Positions 31,742 through 40,666 of a DNA stretch of 61,021 nt are shown here, in pieces. This DNA is from Pseudomonadota bacterium (GTDB lineage Bacteria > Myxococcota_A > Polyangia > Polyangiales > Polyangiaceae): assembly GCA_023398955.1 (NCBI GenBank), contig JAEWRL010000255.1, forward strand, positions 1-61,021, given 5' to 3'. Positions within the stretch are counted from its first letter, which is position 1, and each line of letters opens with the position of its first letter. The notes beneath the pieces were generated by a model, which worked only from the letters and a program-made list of their open reading frames with translations, made no database searches and was not told where the DNA came from. Made by a program: the position numbers and the translations under genes.

Positions 31742-33034
31742 ATGAGCGACCACAGAGCGTCACATCATCTAGAGACTATCGCTCTTCACGGCGGACAGAC
31801 TCCAGATCCTACGACTGGCGCTCGCGCCGTGCCAATCTATCAGACGACATCGTACAGCTTTCGAAGCACGGATCATGCTGCAGATCTCTTCGCCCTGAAG
31901 GAGTTTGGCAACATCTACACTCGTCTGATGAACCCCACCACGGACGTGCTCGAACAACGAATGGCACAGCTGGAAGGTGGAGTCGGGGCCCTCGCCGTGG
32001 CGAGCGGTCAAGCCGCGATCACGGTAGCTCTATTGAACATCGCGCAGGCAGGCGACGAAATCGTCTCCGGTGACAATCTCTACGGCGGCACCTATAACCT
32101 CCTGCGTTATACCTTTCGGCGACTGGGCGTCAACGTGCGGTTCGTTCCGTCCCACGACGTCGGAGCGTTCGAGCGCGCTATCACCGCCAAGACCAAGGCC
32201 ATTTACATCGAGACGCTGGGCAATCCCAAGCTCGACGTTGCTGACCTCGACGCCCTCTCGGGCATCGCACATCGTCACGGCATCCCGCTCATCGTGGACA
32301 ACACGCTGTGTCCATACCTCCTACAGCCGATCGCCCATGGAGCTGACATCGTCGTTTACTCGGCAACAAAGTTCATTGGCGGGCACGGCACCTCTCTCGG
32401 GGGTCTCATCGTCGACTCGGGCAAGTTCGATTGGAAGAGCGGTAGGTTCCCGCTGATAACGGATCCCGATCCCAGCTACCACGGGCTCGACTTCGTCGAA
32501 GCCCTCGCACCGATGGGTAACGTTGCCTATATCGTGAAGGCGCGCGTCACTCTCCTGCGGGATCTCGGCCCAGCTCTGTCACCCTTCAATGCCTTCCTGC
32601 TGCTCCAGGGTCTCGAGACCTTGCACCTCAGGATGCCGCGCCATTCGGAGAATGCACTTGCCGTCGCAACCTTCCTACAGAACCATCGGAAGGTGAGCTG
32701 GGTCAGCTACCCGGGGCTTTCGTCGAACGACCAGCACGCAAAGGCGCAACGCTACTTGTCACGAGGCAGCGGGGCAATCGTGGGGTTCGGGATCGGCAGT
32801 GGCGTCCAGGGGGGCAAGCGCTTCATCGATTCACTGGAGCTAATCTCTCACCTGGCAAATGTTGGGGATGCCAAGTCTCTCGCGATACACCCGGCAACGA
32901 CGACCCACCAGCAGCTCAACCCAGAGGAGCAAGCGGCGACCGGGGTCACCCCTGACTTCGTGCGACTTTCCGTAGGCATCGAGCACGGGGACGACATCAT
33001 TGCGGATATCGCTCAGGCGCTGGAGGCGACCTGA
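31742..33034 (+). CDS. metY: O-acetylhomoserine sulfhydrylase (O-acetylhomoserine aminocarboxypropyltransferase)
   Basis: A 430-residue Cys/Met-metabolism PLP enzyme that makes homocysteine from O-acetylhomoserine and sulfide. It begins directly with the family motif LETIALHGGQTPDPTTGARAV and contains YTRLMNPTTDVLEQRMAQLE, the PLP-lysine segment SATKFIGGHGTSLGG (Lys210) and the C-terminal HPATTTHQQLNPEEQ. The extra length relative to cystathionine enzymes (about 390) and the SLEL/ATTTHQQL features match the MetY group. It is followed after 15 bases by cysK, with metA downstream. The encoded acyltransferase appears to use acetyl-CoA, consistent with this substrate. The predicted operator lies just upstream. 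Confidence 0.95.
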   Translation: MSDHRASHHLETIALHGGQTPDPTTGARAVPIYQTTSYSFRSTDHAADLFALKEFGNIYTRLMNPTTDVLEQRMAQLEGGVGALAVASGQAAITVALLNIAQAGDEIVSGDNLYGGTYNLLRYTFRRLGVNVRFVPSHDVGAFERAITAKTKAIYIETLGNPKLDVADLDALSGIAHRHGIPLIVDNTLCPYLLQPIAHGADIVVYSATKFIGGHGTSLGGLIVDSGKFDWKSGRFPLITDPDPSYHGLDFVEALAPMGNVAYIVKARVTLLRDLGPALSPFNAFLLLQGLETLHLRMPRHSENALAVATFLQNHRKVSWVSYPGLSSNDQHAKAQRYLSRGSGAIVGFGIGSGVQGGKRFIDSLELISHLANVGDAKSLAIHPATTTHQQLNPEEQAATGVTPDFVRLSVGIEHGDDIIADIAQALEAT

Positions 33035-33049
33035 ACCGAGGAAGAGCAC

Positions 33050-33982
33050 ATGACTCAGTACCCGGACATCACTCGCACGGTCGGAGATACTCCGCTGGTG
33101 CGCATCAACCGCCTCGCCGCGCATACGGCCTGCACGGTACTGGCGAAACTCGAGTCGTTCAATCCCGCGTCGAGCGTCAAGGACCGCATCGGCGTCGCGA
33201 TGCTCGACGCCGCGGAGAAGCAGGGGCTGCTCGAGGAAGGCGGTACCGTCGTCGAACCGACGAGCGGGAACACGGGCATCGCCCTCGCCATGGTCTGCGC
33301 GGCTCGCGGTTATCGCCTGATTCTAACGATGCCGGACACGATGAGCATGGAGCGCCGCCAGCTGTTGCGGGCGCTTGGTGCGGAGTTGGTCTTGACACCC
33401 GGCGCGCAGGGCATGGCTGGCGCGATCTCACGAGCCCAAGAGATCGTCGCGGTCACGGATGGCGCCGTCATTCCTCAACAATTCGAGAACGCGGCCAACC
33501 CCGCCGTTCACCGTGCCACCACCGCAGAGGAGATCTGGCGGGACACGGCGGGGGCGGTGGACATCTTCGTTGCCGGAGTCGGGACGGGGGGCACGCTCAC
33601 CGGCGTCGGGAGCTTGCTCAAAGAGCGTCGGCCGGAAACGAGAATCGTCGCCGTGGAACCCCGAGATTCGCCGGTCCTCTCCGGCGGCGCGCCCGGCCCG
33701 CACAAGCTCCAGGGCATCGGTGCGGGCTTCGTGCCTTCGGTGCTCGATCGCTCAATCATCGACGAGGTCGTGACGGTAGACACCGAGACGGCCGGACACA
33801 CGGCGCGCGAGCTTGCGCGGCGCGAGGGAATACTTGCTGGGATCTCGTGCGGAGCGGCCATGGCTGCCGCCCTCGAGGTGGCTGCCCGCGATGACGCGCG
33901 CGGCAAGACGTTGGTGGTAGTGCTGCCCGATAGCGGGGAACGTTATCTATCCACCTGGCTGTTTGCGGACTTTGCCGGATAG
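33050..33982 (+). CDS. cysK: cysteine synthase A (O-acetylserine sulfhydrylase)
   Basis: A 310-residue fold-type II PLP enzyme forming cysteine from O-acetylserine and sulfide. Features are the PLP lysine in FNPASSVKDRIGVAM (Lys44), the substrate loop VVEPTSGNTGIALAM, the phosphate-binding glycine loop GVGTGGTLTGVG and the C-terminal PDSGERYLSTWLF. GAGGAAG six bases before the ATG and the 15-base distance to metY indicate one transcript. Having cysK and metY together supplies both sulfide-fixing routes. Confidence 0.96.
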   Translation: MTQYPDITRTVGDTPLVRINRLAAHTACTVLAKLESFNPASSVKDRIGVAMLDAAEKQGLLEEGGTVVEPTSGNTGIALAMVCAARGYRLILTMPDTMSMERRQLLRALGAELVLTPGAQGMAGAISRAQEIVAVTDGAVIPQQFENAANPAVHRATTAEEIWRDTAGAVDIFVAGVGTGGTLTGVGSLLKERRPETRIVAVEPRDSPVLSGGAPGPHKLQGIGAGFVPSVLDRSIIDEVVTVDTETAGHTARELARREGILAGISCGAAMAAALEVAARDDARGKTLVVVLPDSGERYLSTWLFADFAG

Positions 33983-33996
33983 TGCATTGAGCCCCT

Positions 33997-34071
33997 AGCG
34001 GTTCAATCTTCGCTAAGTTTGGTAGGATTGCTTCCCAAGTTTCTCATGGCTGTCCACAATCAGCCGTCGGC
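33997..34071 (+). repeat. dispersed intergenic repeat, copy A
   Basis: This 75-base segment, starting 14 bases after the cysK stop, matches copy B (60785-60859) at 64 of 75 positions with no gaps, by my hand count. It contains an inverted repeat GGCTG(N8)CAGCC (34048-34065). Similarity with copy B seems to continue weakly for another 40-50 bases (towards GATGGCTGATGC). Copy C is at 29227-29301. Confidence 0.75.
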
Positions 34072-34193
34072 AATCCGGGTTCTGAACACCGAGCTGATGG
34101 CTGATGCTTGGCACCTGAAGACACCTCGTTGATTCCGGCTTCGCCGGGTTATGGCAAGAAACAAACCTGCCAACCGGAAAGGCTCCCATTCTC

Positions 34194-35117
34194 GTGACGA
34201 TCATCCTCCCAAAGCTGTACCACGCTCGCCAAGCGCTCGAGAGCGCTCGCGTCGTCTGTATCACCCAGGAAGACGCGGCACGCCAGGATATCCGTCCGCT
34301 GCGCATCGGCATCCTGAACGTGATGCCCCATGCAGAGACCTACGAGTACAGCCTGCTGCAACCCCTTGGGCGCTCGATCATTCAGATCGAGCCGCTGTGG
34401 CTTCGGTTGACCAATCATCGATACACGAGCAGCAACAAGAGACACATCGAAAGCCTCTATCTCAGCTTCGAGGAAGCTATCCGCGAGGAGCCGTTGGACG
34501 GGCTGATTCTGACTGGCGCGCCCGTCGAAGAGATCCCGTATGAACAGGTTAAGTACTGGGACGAGCTCTGCGGTATCTTGCGCTACGCACGGGAGCACGT
34601 GACGAGCACCCTCGGGATATGCTGGGGAGGGCTTGCCTTGGCGAAAACGCTCGGTATCGAGAAGACTCTATACGACGTGAAGCTCTTCGGCGTCTTCCCA
34701 AACCGCAACATCGAACGAGAGCACCGGATCACGGGAGATACGGACGATGTGTTCTGGTGTCCGCAGAGCCGCCATTCCGGCATCCTTGACGCCGAGCTGG
34801 AGCATGCAGCCGCCGACGGAAGGGTGCGCCTGTTGAGCCATGCAGCGGAGACTGGCTACACCATCTTCGAGAGCGCCGATCAGCGGTACCTCATGCATCT
34901 AGGACACCCGGAGTACGAGCCGGAGCGTCTCATCGAGGAGTACCGTCGCGATCGCGAGCTCGGGCGGTCGGATGTCACCGCACCGTGCAATCTCTCTCTC
35001 GAGAATCCAGTAAACACCTGGCGCTCCCACCGGAACGAGTTCTTCTCGCAATGGATCAAGTTTGTCTACGACGCCATGAGCATCAAGAATGACGTCCATC
35101 CACCGCCACCCTCCTGA
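34194..35117 (+). CDS. metA: homoserine O-acyltransferase (MetA), predicted acetyl-CoA-specific
   Basis: A 307-residue MetA-family enzyme acylating homoserine in methionine synthesis. The start is GTG 34194 (MTIILPKLYHARQALESARV). Catalytic residues correspond to the family triad: Cys143 in LGICWGGLA, His238 and Glu240 in LGHPEYEPE. The acyl-CoA discriminator is Glu112 (LTGAPVEEIPYEQ); in studied MetA proteins Glu at this place gives acetyl preference and Gly gives succinyl preference. That agrees with the neighbouring O-acetylhomoserine sulfhydrylase. It is separated from cysK by 211 bases containing repeat copy A, so it may have its own promoter; a small hairpin (CCGGC TTC GCCGG) sits at about 34134-34146. 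Confidence 0.95.
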   Translation: MTIILPKLYHARQALESARVVCITQEDAARQDIRPLRIGILNVMPHAETYEYSLLQPLGRSIIQIEPLWLRLTNHRYTSSNKRHIESLYLSFEEAIREEPLDGLILTGAPVEEIPYEQVKYWDELCGILRYAREHVTSTLGICWGGLALAKTLGIEKTLYDVKLFGVFPNRNIEREHRITGDTDDVFWCPQSRHSGILDAELEHAAADGRVRLLSHAAETGYTIFESADQRYLMHLGHPEYEPERLIEEYRRDRELGRSDVTAPCNLSLENPVNTWRSHRNEFFSQWIKFVYDAMSIKNDVHPPPPS

Positions 35118-35793
35118 TTGTCCTGCAACCAGAGCGCACAAGACCCGTTCGCGCCGACGCGAGGCGGTCGCTCTGGGCAGCAATCGAAGCACGCTACCCC
35201 CAGCTGCGCGGTTCTCGGAGGACACACAGCGCAGCCTCGACGCGCCATCGGTGAGCATCAACCTGAGGAGGATGCGTGCCCAGCGCGGTCTATCCTTGGA
35301 AGCGCTCGCGCGACTCTCGGGAGTCAGCCGGGCAATGCTGGGGCAAATCGAGCTCGAGCAGAGCACCCCGACCATCACCGTCGTCTGGAAGATTGCGCGC
35401 GCTCTAGATGTCCCGTTTTCGGCATTGATCAGCTATCCTGAAGGGACGACGAAGCGACCGGGGCGAGCCGCTCGGGTGCATCGCCTCGAGCCGCGGGGCA
35501 GCGCGTTGCGGTCGCGACCGTTGTTCCCAGCGCTCGGGGCGGGGCATCTGGAGGTGTACGAGCTCACACTGGCAGGTGGAAGCGCGGAGGTGTCCGAACC
35601 GCATCCAACGGGTACGACAGAGAACCTCGTCGTGGCCCGCGGTACCTTGGAGGTCGAGTGCTCTGGCGAGGTATTCCGACTCGCCCAAGGAGACGCCTTC
35701 ACGTTCGCGGCCGACGTTCCCCACGTGTACCGCAATCCAGGACGCAGGGAGGGGCGGTACTATCTCGTCATCGCTTACGCCCCCCCGGCGTGA
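35089..35793 (+). CDS. XRE-family regulator with cupin effector domain
   Basis: A 234-residue two-domain regulator. An N-terminal Arg-rich tail of about 55 residues is followed by an XRE helix-turn-helix (INLRRMRAQRGLSLEALARL, SGVSRAMLGQIE, STPTITVVWKIARALDVPF). A C-terminal cupin domain (residues about 140-230) contains HPTGTTENLVVARGTLEVEC and GDAFTFAADVPHVYRN with the metal-binding His. The gene overlaps the metA end by 29 bases, so it is likely cotranscribed. Such HTH-cupin regulators often respond to small metabolites. It may regulate the sulfur cluster, for example at the operator upstream of metY, but this is inference. Confidence 0.9.
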   Translation: MTSIHRHPPDCPATRAHKTRSRRREAVALGSNRSTLPPAARFSEDTQRSLDAPSVSINLRRMRAQRGLSLEALARLSGVSRAMLGQIELEQSTPTITVVWKIARALDVPFSALISYPEGTTKRPGRAARVHRLEPRGSALRSRPLFPALGAGHLEVYELTLAGGSAEVSEPHPTGTTENLVVARGTLEVECSGEVFRLAQGDAFTFAADVPHVYRNPGRREGRYYLVIAYAPPA

Positions 35794-35797
35794 ACAC

Positions 35798-36466
35798 CTA
35801 GACCTGGGCTGGTTGGCCCCTCCACAGGCCATGATCGAGTGCAAACTGGACGAGATCAGCCCGACTCCGTAGCCCCACCTTCGACATGATAGCCGCGCGA
35901 TGCGTCTCGACGGTACGCTTCGAGATTGCCAACGCGTCTGCAACCTCCACGTTCGTATAGCCAGCCGCGAGATACGAACACACCTCACGTTCCCTCGCCG
36001 TGAGTAGATCCGCCCGATCCTTCGTCCGCTTGGGGCGGCCGACGTAGCTCGCGACCAGGTGCTTCGCGAGGGCCGGGTCGATGTACTCTTCGCCTTGCCG
36101 CACCTTCCGGATGGCATCGATCAAGGCGTCCCCAGTCGAAGTCTTCAGCATGAACCCGCGCGCGCCCAAGCGCAGAAACTCACGGAGGTAGTGCTCCTCA
36201 TCATGAAAGGTCAAGACGAGGACTGCGCTCCGAGGTGATAGCTCGAGGACCGCGCGAGCGACGTTCGACGCTCCCATTCCGGGTATGTTGATGTCCAAGA
36301 TCACGACGTCAGGCTGCTCGCGGCGGACCGCGTCGAGCGTCGCGTCAGAGTCCGCAGCCTCACTGACGACTAACATGTCTGGTTGCCGCTCGACGAGCGC
36401 CTTGACCCCGGACCGAAATACGCCGTGGTCATCCGTGATGTGTATTCTCGTGCGTTCGCCCATCAT
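35798..36466 (-). CDS. NarL/FixJ-type response regulator (LuxR HTH)
   Basis: A 222-residue two-domain regulator. The receiver has the acidic pair (HITDDHGVFRSG), phospho-acceptor Asp in VVILDINIPGMG, and Lys in GFMLKTSTGD. The C-terminal LuxR-type DNA-binding domain is typical: LLTAREREVCSYLAAGYTNV, then VADALAISKRTVETHRAAIM. Two ATGs lie in tandem at the start. It converges with the XRE-cupin gene (four bases between the stops) and no sensor kinase is adjacent; the partner may be elsewhere. Confidence 0.94.
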   Translation of the reverse strand: MMGERTRIHITDDHGVFRSGVKALVERQPDMLVVSEAADSDATLDAVRREQPDVVILDINIPGMGASNVARAVLELSPRSAVLVLTFHDEEHYLREFLRLGARGFMLKTSTGDALIDAIRKVRQGEEYIDPALAKHLVASYVGRPKRTKDRADLLTAREREVCSYLAAGYTNVEVADALAISKRTVETHRAAIMSKVGLRSRADLVQFALDHGLWRGQPAQV

Positions 36467-36871
36467 TCTTCACTCACCCCGCCCAGCGAGCCACATAGCC
36501 GGACCGGGCTCGCGTGCCCGAATCCAATGGGAACAGGACAGAGCAGGTGAATTCTAGATCGGAACGCGCGAGAATTGCGCGACGTCAAAGGCAGAAATCC
36601 ATCGCAGAGGGAGGCCGGCTCTCCGTCAGAACACAGACTCCACGCAAAAGGTATCGTTACACCTCAAGTGAAGCTCGGCGGAGGACACCTCGCCGAAGCC
36701 CGAACGATGTAACGCAGGGCGGAGCAATACGGTTGCTAGAGCCCCCGGTCCCGTAGCTCCGGCGCGATCGGGTGGGCCGCCAACGCGCGGTCCGGCAATG
36801 TACCCGCTTGGCGCCTGGGGCGGATAGCCGCCAAACGCTTCCCGATGCAGAAGGAGATGGGTACGCGGCGG
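36467..36871. other. 405-bp intergenic region, no gene recognised
   Basis: Upstream of the NarL-type regulator and downstream of the DapA-like gene, both on the minus strand. AGCCACATAGCCG lies at 36489-36501. I see no coding sequence, tRNA or strong hairpin. Confidence 0.35.
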
Positions 36872-37948
36872 CTAGGCGTCCTCGGTGGCGCGTGCCAAAC
36901 GGGCCCAGACCTCGTCATTGTGAAGACGGTCCTCGATCCGGACGTCGAACGCATCCTCGATGGGCCGCAACACCTCGGGGCTCCGCTCCCAGACGACGCG
37001 AAGACCTGCGCGACAGCGCTCGACTGCCGCTACATTCATCTGTCCAAGGGGCGGACGGCACGAGCCTTCGATCATGCCGAGACCGCTCATCATGACCTTC
37101 ACGGCGATCGGATTGCGGAAGCGATCGACCACTTCAACCAAACGCCCGCTGGGGAGCCGTCGGCTTGTGGTCGCTTCGACACCCACCAGCCGGAACAGCG
37201 GGTCCAGAGCGGTCAGCAGCCGGTCCGCGGACGTCTCATTCCCTGCGGCGAGCGCGTCGACGAGCCGTGACACGGCTCCGGGAACGATGTTGCTCATGAC
37301 CGAGATAACTCCGCTCGCGCGGATACCCGGGTCCCGCATCATCGGGGCCGTCATGGCGTCGTCGCCGCTCAGGATAGCAAGACCATCCCCTGCGAGCTCT
37401 CGCTCTTGCCGCATGCGCTCCAAGTCACCCGTGGCGGACTTGACAGCGGGCACCCTGGTGGGATGCCGCTGATGGAGGATGGCCAAGTCTGCCGCAGAAA
37501 GCGCACAGCCGGTACGCCCCGGAATCACGTAGGGAACCACGGGAATATCGCTCACGGCCGCCAGCACGCGCTCGTAGTACTCGCAACGCAGTTCGATGGA
37601 GCTTGGGCCATTATAGTAGCAGTCCACGAGCAAAGCAGCGGTAGCTCCATCGTCGCGGGCACTCCGGGTTCCTGCGATGGCCTCGGCGGTGCTGTTGCTT
37701 CCGGTCCCGGCAAGGACGCCTATCCTGCCCTTCGCTTCCTCCACGGCAGCGCGCACCAGCGCCTCGTGCTCCTCCCATTCCAACGTCGGGGACTCCCCGG
37801 TCGTGCCGCACGGCACAAGCCCCGTCACCCCCTGGGCGATCTGGAACTGCACCAAGCGGCGAAACCGGCTCACGTCCAGGCTGCCAGAGCGGTCGAAGGG
37901 GGACACCAGTGCGGTCCAAGTGCCTTTTGGCTGGAATGCGGTCTTCAT
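36872..37948 (-). CDS. dihydrodipicolinate synthase (DapA) family lyase
   Basis: A 358-residue Schiff-base aldolase/synthase. Motifs are WTALVSPFDRSGSLD, VPCGTTGESPTL (Thr pair), YYNGPSSIELR (Tyr), VPYVIPGRTGCAL (catalytic Tyr and GRTG loop) and VPAVKSATGDLE (Schiff-base Lys). These fit DapA well. It is longer than usual (about 292) by a C-terminal addition of some 60 residues (RAGLRVVWERSPEVLRPIED to the end) that carries no motif I recognise. The family also includes N-acetylneuraminate lyase and sugar-acid aldolases, so the substrate is uncertain. The gene is divergent from the GH5 gene, with 371 bases between, so it could also be a catabolic aldolase. Confidence 0.88.
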   Translation of the reverse strand: MKTAFQPKGTWTALVSPFDRSGSLDVSRFRRLVQFQIAQGVTGLVPCGTTGESPTLEWEEHEALVRAAVEEAKGRIGVLAGTGSNSTAEAIAGTRSARDDGATAALLVDCYYNGPSSIELRCEYYERVLAAVSDIPVVPYVIPGRTGCALSAADLAILHQRHPTRVPAVKSATGDLERMRQERELAGDGLAILSGDDAMTAPMMRDPGIRASGVISVMSNIVPGAVSRLVDALAAGNETSADRLLTALDPLFRLVGVEATTSRRLPSGRLVEVVDRFRNPIAVKVMMSGLGMIEGSCRPPLGQMNVAAVERCRAGLRVVWERSPEVLRPIEDAFDVRIEDRLHNDEVWARLARATEDA

Positions 37949-38319
37949 GAGGGATTACCAGAGCAGGCCGGCAGGCTAGCACTCAATCCTTTCCAGTCAC
38001 CCCGCGAGGCGTCCGGGATCGCATCGAACCTTGGTACCCGACGGCCCGCCGACTCAGGTTGAGCATCAGCCACGGCGCATGTTCGCTCCCGGTCGCCGGC
38101 TGAATACTCCCTCGCGCAGAAAAGCCCGGCGCCACCGCGGGGCCCGATCCGGCGCCATCCTTTGCGCCGAGGCAGTCGGATGGCGTAGGGTTCCCCGTCC
38201 ACCCCAGAGGACGCGGTACCCAGGACACGCTCCATCCGGCACGACAGTCGGCCATCCAGCGCGCACGCGGACCGAAGCCACTCCTCTCCCTTGAAGCTCT
38301 TCCGAACCCACTCAACGTC
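37949..38319. other. divergent intergenic region between DapA-like and GH5 genes
   Basis: 371 bases with no supported gene. Overlapping frames on the minus strand (37983-38346) show some composition bias but no start, ribosome-binding site or family similarity. Both promoters are expected here. Confidence 0.35.
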
Positions 38320-39768
38320 GTGACGGTGAATCGTGCCCTCTCCCACCGCGTACGACGCAGCAACTGCGCCCAGCGCAAGACACTGGCGGCGGTCGCTGTC
38401 CAGTTAGCCGTAGCGAACGCCTGTGTGCCCCCTAGCCATGGCGACAAGGCGCACGTCGAGCTCACGACCCCGCGACACACCGACCGGGAGAGACGTGGCA
38501 CCCTGGGGATGGAATCCGCCACGGAAACGGCGGCCAATTTCATCCTCCAAGGCAAGCCGTTCTGCTTCCTTGGCACGAACAACTACTATCTGTCTTACAA
38601 ATCGAAGAGGATGGTCGACGATATATTCGCGTCGGCAGCAAGACTGAACCTTGAAGTGATTCGCACCTGGGGCTTCATCGATCGCGGCTCGCTCGATGGT
38701 TCGGTGCGAAGCGTCAGCAGTTCAGAGGGGACCCAGGATGGCGTCTATTTTCAGTACTGGGACTCCGAACGCGGAGTACCCGCCTACAACGACGGCCCTG
38801 ATGGCCTGCAGCGCCTCGACTATGTTCTGCACAGAGCACGCCAATCGGGCCGCCGCGTGCTCTTGGTCCTGACAAACAACTGGCGGGACTTCGGTGGCAT
38901 GGATCAGTACCTAGAGTGGTACGAGCTCGACGAGCACCACCGTTTCTTCACGGATCCGCGGATCCGAAAGGCCTACAAGGATTGGGTGCTGCACCTCGTC
39001 GAACGCGTGAACACCATTGACGGCACACCTTACAAGGAGGATCCCGCCATCTTCGCCTGGGAGCTCGCGAACGAGCCACGGACGACGAACGGGAGCAGCT
39101 TCGATTCGCAGGATGGCTGGGACGAAACCACCATCACTGCCTGGGCCGCCGAGATGGCTGCCTTCCTCAAGTCGATCGACCCAAACCACATGGTCTCGGT
39201 CGGGGACGAGGGGTTCCTCAGTCGCGGGCGCGACCATTGGGCCTATGAGGCGGCCAATGGGGTGGACCATGAAGCGCTGCTGGGCATCCCGGAGATCGAC
39301 TTCGGCACATTCCATTTGTACCCGGATCACTGGGGCACCGACTCACGTTGGAGCGACCAATGGATACGAGATCATATCGCGGCCGCTCGATTGGCAGGGA
39401 AACCCACCATTCTCGAAGAATACGGGCGCATCGTCGAACGAGACAAGGACGGGCAGGTCACCTCCGGAAGCGAGCTCAGGTTGCTCGAATACCGCGCTTG
39501 GAACCAAATCATCCTGGAGGAGGGGGGGAATGCCGCTCTACACTGGATGCTATCAGGCATCGACGACGCCAATGGGTACTATCCAGATTACGACGGATTC
39601 GGGACCTATATCCACGACGAGACGTCCGCGCTGGTGGCGGAGTACGCCTCGAAAATGAAGGGCAGCGCCGTAGCATGCAGGATGGCTCCCCACGTGCCGA
39701 CGCCTCCAAGCCCCTTCGTCTCCGCCCAGCACCTCGCACCAATCCTCCCAACGCCGAGGGGTCACTAG
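38320..39768 (+). CDS. lipoprotein glycoside hydrolase family 5 (mannan endo-1,4-beta-mannosidase type)
   Basis: A 482-residue enzyme, GTG start (38320, or an equivalent GTG at 38326), with an Arg-rich n-region, hydrophobic TLAAVAVQLAVANAC and probable lipid-anchored Cys35. The barrel starts FILQGKPFCFLGTNNYYLSY and has VIRTWGFIDRGSL, the acid/base motif FAWELANEPR (Glu252) and the nucleophile motif KPTILEEYG (Glu366/367). This combination matches GH5 endo-mannanases. The last 30 residues are Pro/Ser-rich and probably unstructured. It would cut mannan or glucomannan outside the cell. It stands alone, next to the IS remnant. Confidence 0.9.
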   Translation: MTVNRALSHRVRRSNCAQRKTLAAVAVQLAVANACVPPSHGDKAHVELTTPRHTDRERRGTLGMESATETAANFILQGKPFCFLGTNNYYLSYKSKRMVDDIFASAARLNLEVIRTWGFIDRGSLDGSVRSVSSSEGTQDGVYFQYWDSERGVPAYNDGPDGLQRLDYVLHRARQSGRRVLLVLTNNWRDFGGMDQYLEWYELDEHHRFFTDPRIRKAYKDWVLHLVERVNTIDGTPYKEDPAIFAWELANEPRTTNGSSFDSQDGWDETTITAWAAEMAAFLKSIDPNHMVSVGDEGFLSRGRDHWAYEAANGVDHEALLGIPEIDFGTFHLYPDHWGTDSRWSDQWIRDHIAAARLAGKPTILEEYGRIVERDKDGQVTSGSELRLLEYRAWNQIILEEGGNAALHWMLSGIDDANGYYPDYDGFGTYIHDETSALVAEYASKMKGSAVACRMAPHVPTPPSPFVSAQHLAPILPTPRGH

Positions 39769-39789
39769 GGAGCTCCACCAGCCCTCAAA

Positions 39790-40579
39790 CTAGATTTCGT
39801 GCGCTCCCCCCCATGAAAGGTTTGGATGGGCGGAGTTGGGGTTTTCGAGCGCATGGGGGGCCACTATCGTGGGTTGATCGGCTCCGTGGATAGACCTCCT
39901 CCTTTCCCCCACGAACGCTATTCGGTTGTGGTGGGGTCAGCAGAGTTGGGCGTGGAGCTCGCTGACGCGGGAGTCGGGGTGGGTATGGAGTCGGGTGCAG
40001 CGCCCTGACCGTGTGAGACGCCCAGGAACGCGAAAGAGCGCGCGCATGAGCCATGGTCCGCGCCAAGGCAGGTCCAGCGCATACTCGGCAGCGCAGCGAC
40101 GTACCAGGTTGTGGGTGAGCAGCTTCAGCAAGAACATTGCGTGATTGGAGTTGAAGTCACGCGATGGCACCTTGGCGATGCCGAAGCCGTTCTTGAGCTC
40201 AGTGATGAGCGGCTCGATTTCTGCGCGACCGTCGTACTCGAGGACGATGTCTTCAGCATCGCTGGTGTGGTCGTTGGTGATGTAGACTTGCGCAGTGTAG
40301 TCCAGATGTGGCCACGTCGGGTCCGCGCGGCCGACCCGAATTGACGCAGGATCGGGCCGACGCACCTGCTTGGGCTCCCCCATGTTCTACATGCGGTGCC
40401 CATCTCCGCGCTTGCCTCCAAGGACATCTCGGCGCACCTTGCCGGTGTCGATCGACAGCTCCGGTGGGTAGCCGCTACTTCACCTCATGGATGAAGCCAC
40501 GCGCGCCAGACCGCGGGATGAACAGCCGAGAATTCCGCAGGATTCAGCGTCCATGTGCCGGGGAGCGCGCGAAATCTAG
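39790..40579 (-). mobile_element. internally deleted IS1380-type insertion sequence with terminal inverted repeats
   Basis: CTAGATTTCGTGCGCTCCCC at 39790-39809 is matched by CTAGATTTCGCGCGCTCCCC on the other strand at 40560-40579 (19 of 20). Between them lies the C-terminal part of an IS1380-like transposase on the minus strand. At about 790 bases the element is about half the normal length, so it has lost the N-terminal half of its transposase. A further CTAGATTTCG in the same orientation as the left end occurs at 40623-40632, which may be an end of a second copy. Confidence 0.7.
39937..40383 (-). pseudogene. IS1380-family transposase, C-terminal fragment
   Basis: Reading the minus strand gives VYITNDHTSDAEDIVLEYDG followed by RAEIEPLITELKNGFGIAKV and FNSNHAMFLLKLLTHNLVRR. 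This is the conserved C-terminal region of IS1380-type DDE transposases (the YDGRAxIEPLIxELK motif bears the last catalytic Glu). The normal protein is about 430 residues; only about the last 120 remain. The fragment could not catalyse transposition by itself. Confidence 0.78.
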
Positions 40580-40666
40580 GTTCATCCAGCGTGCGCTACC
40601 CCGCAACACTCAGAGAATCGTGCTAGATTTCGCCGCCATATGGGGTGGGGCGCGCGTAAACCAAGT

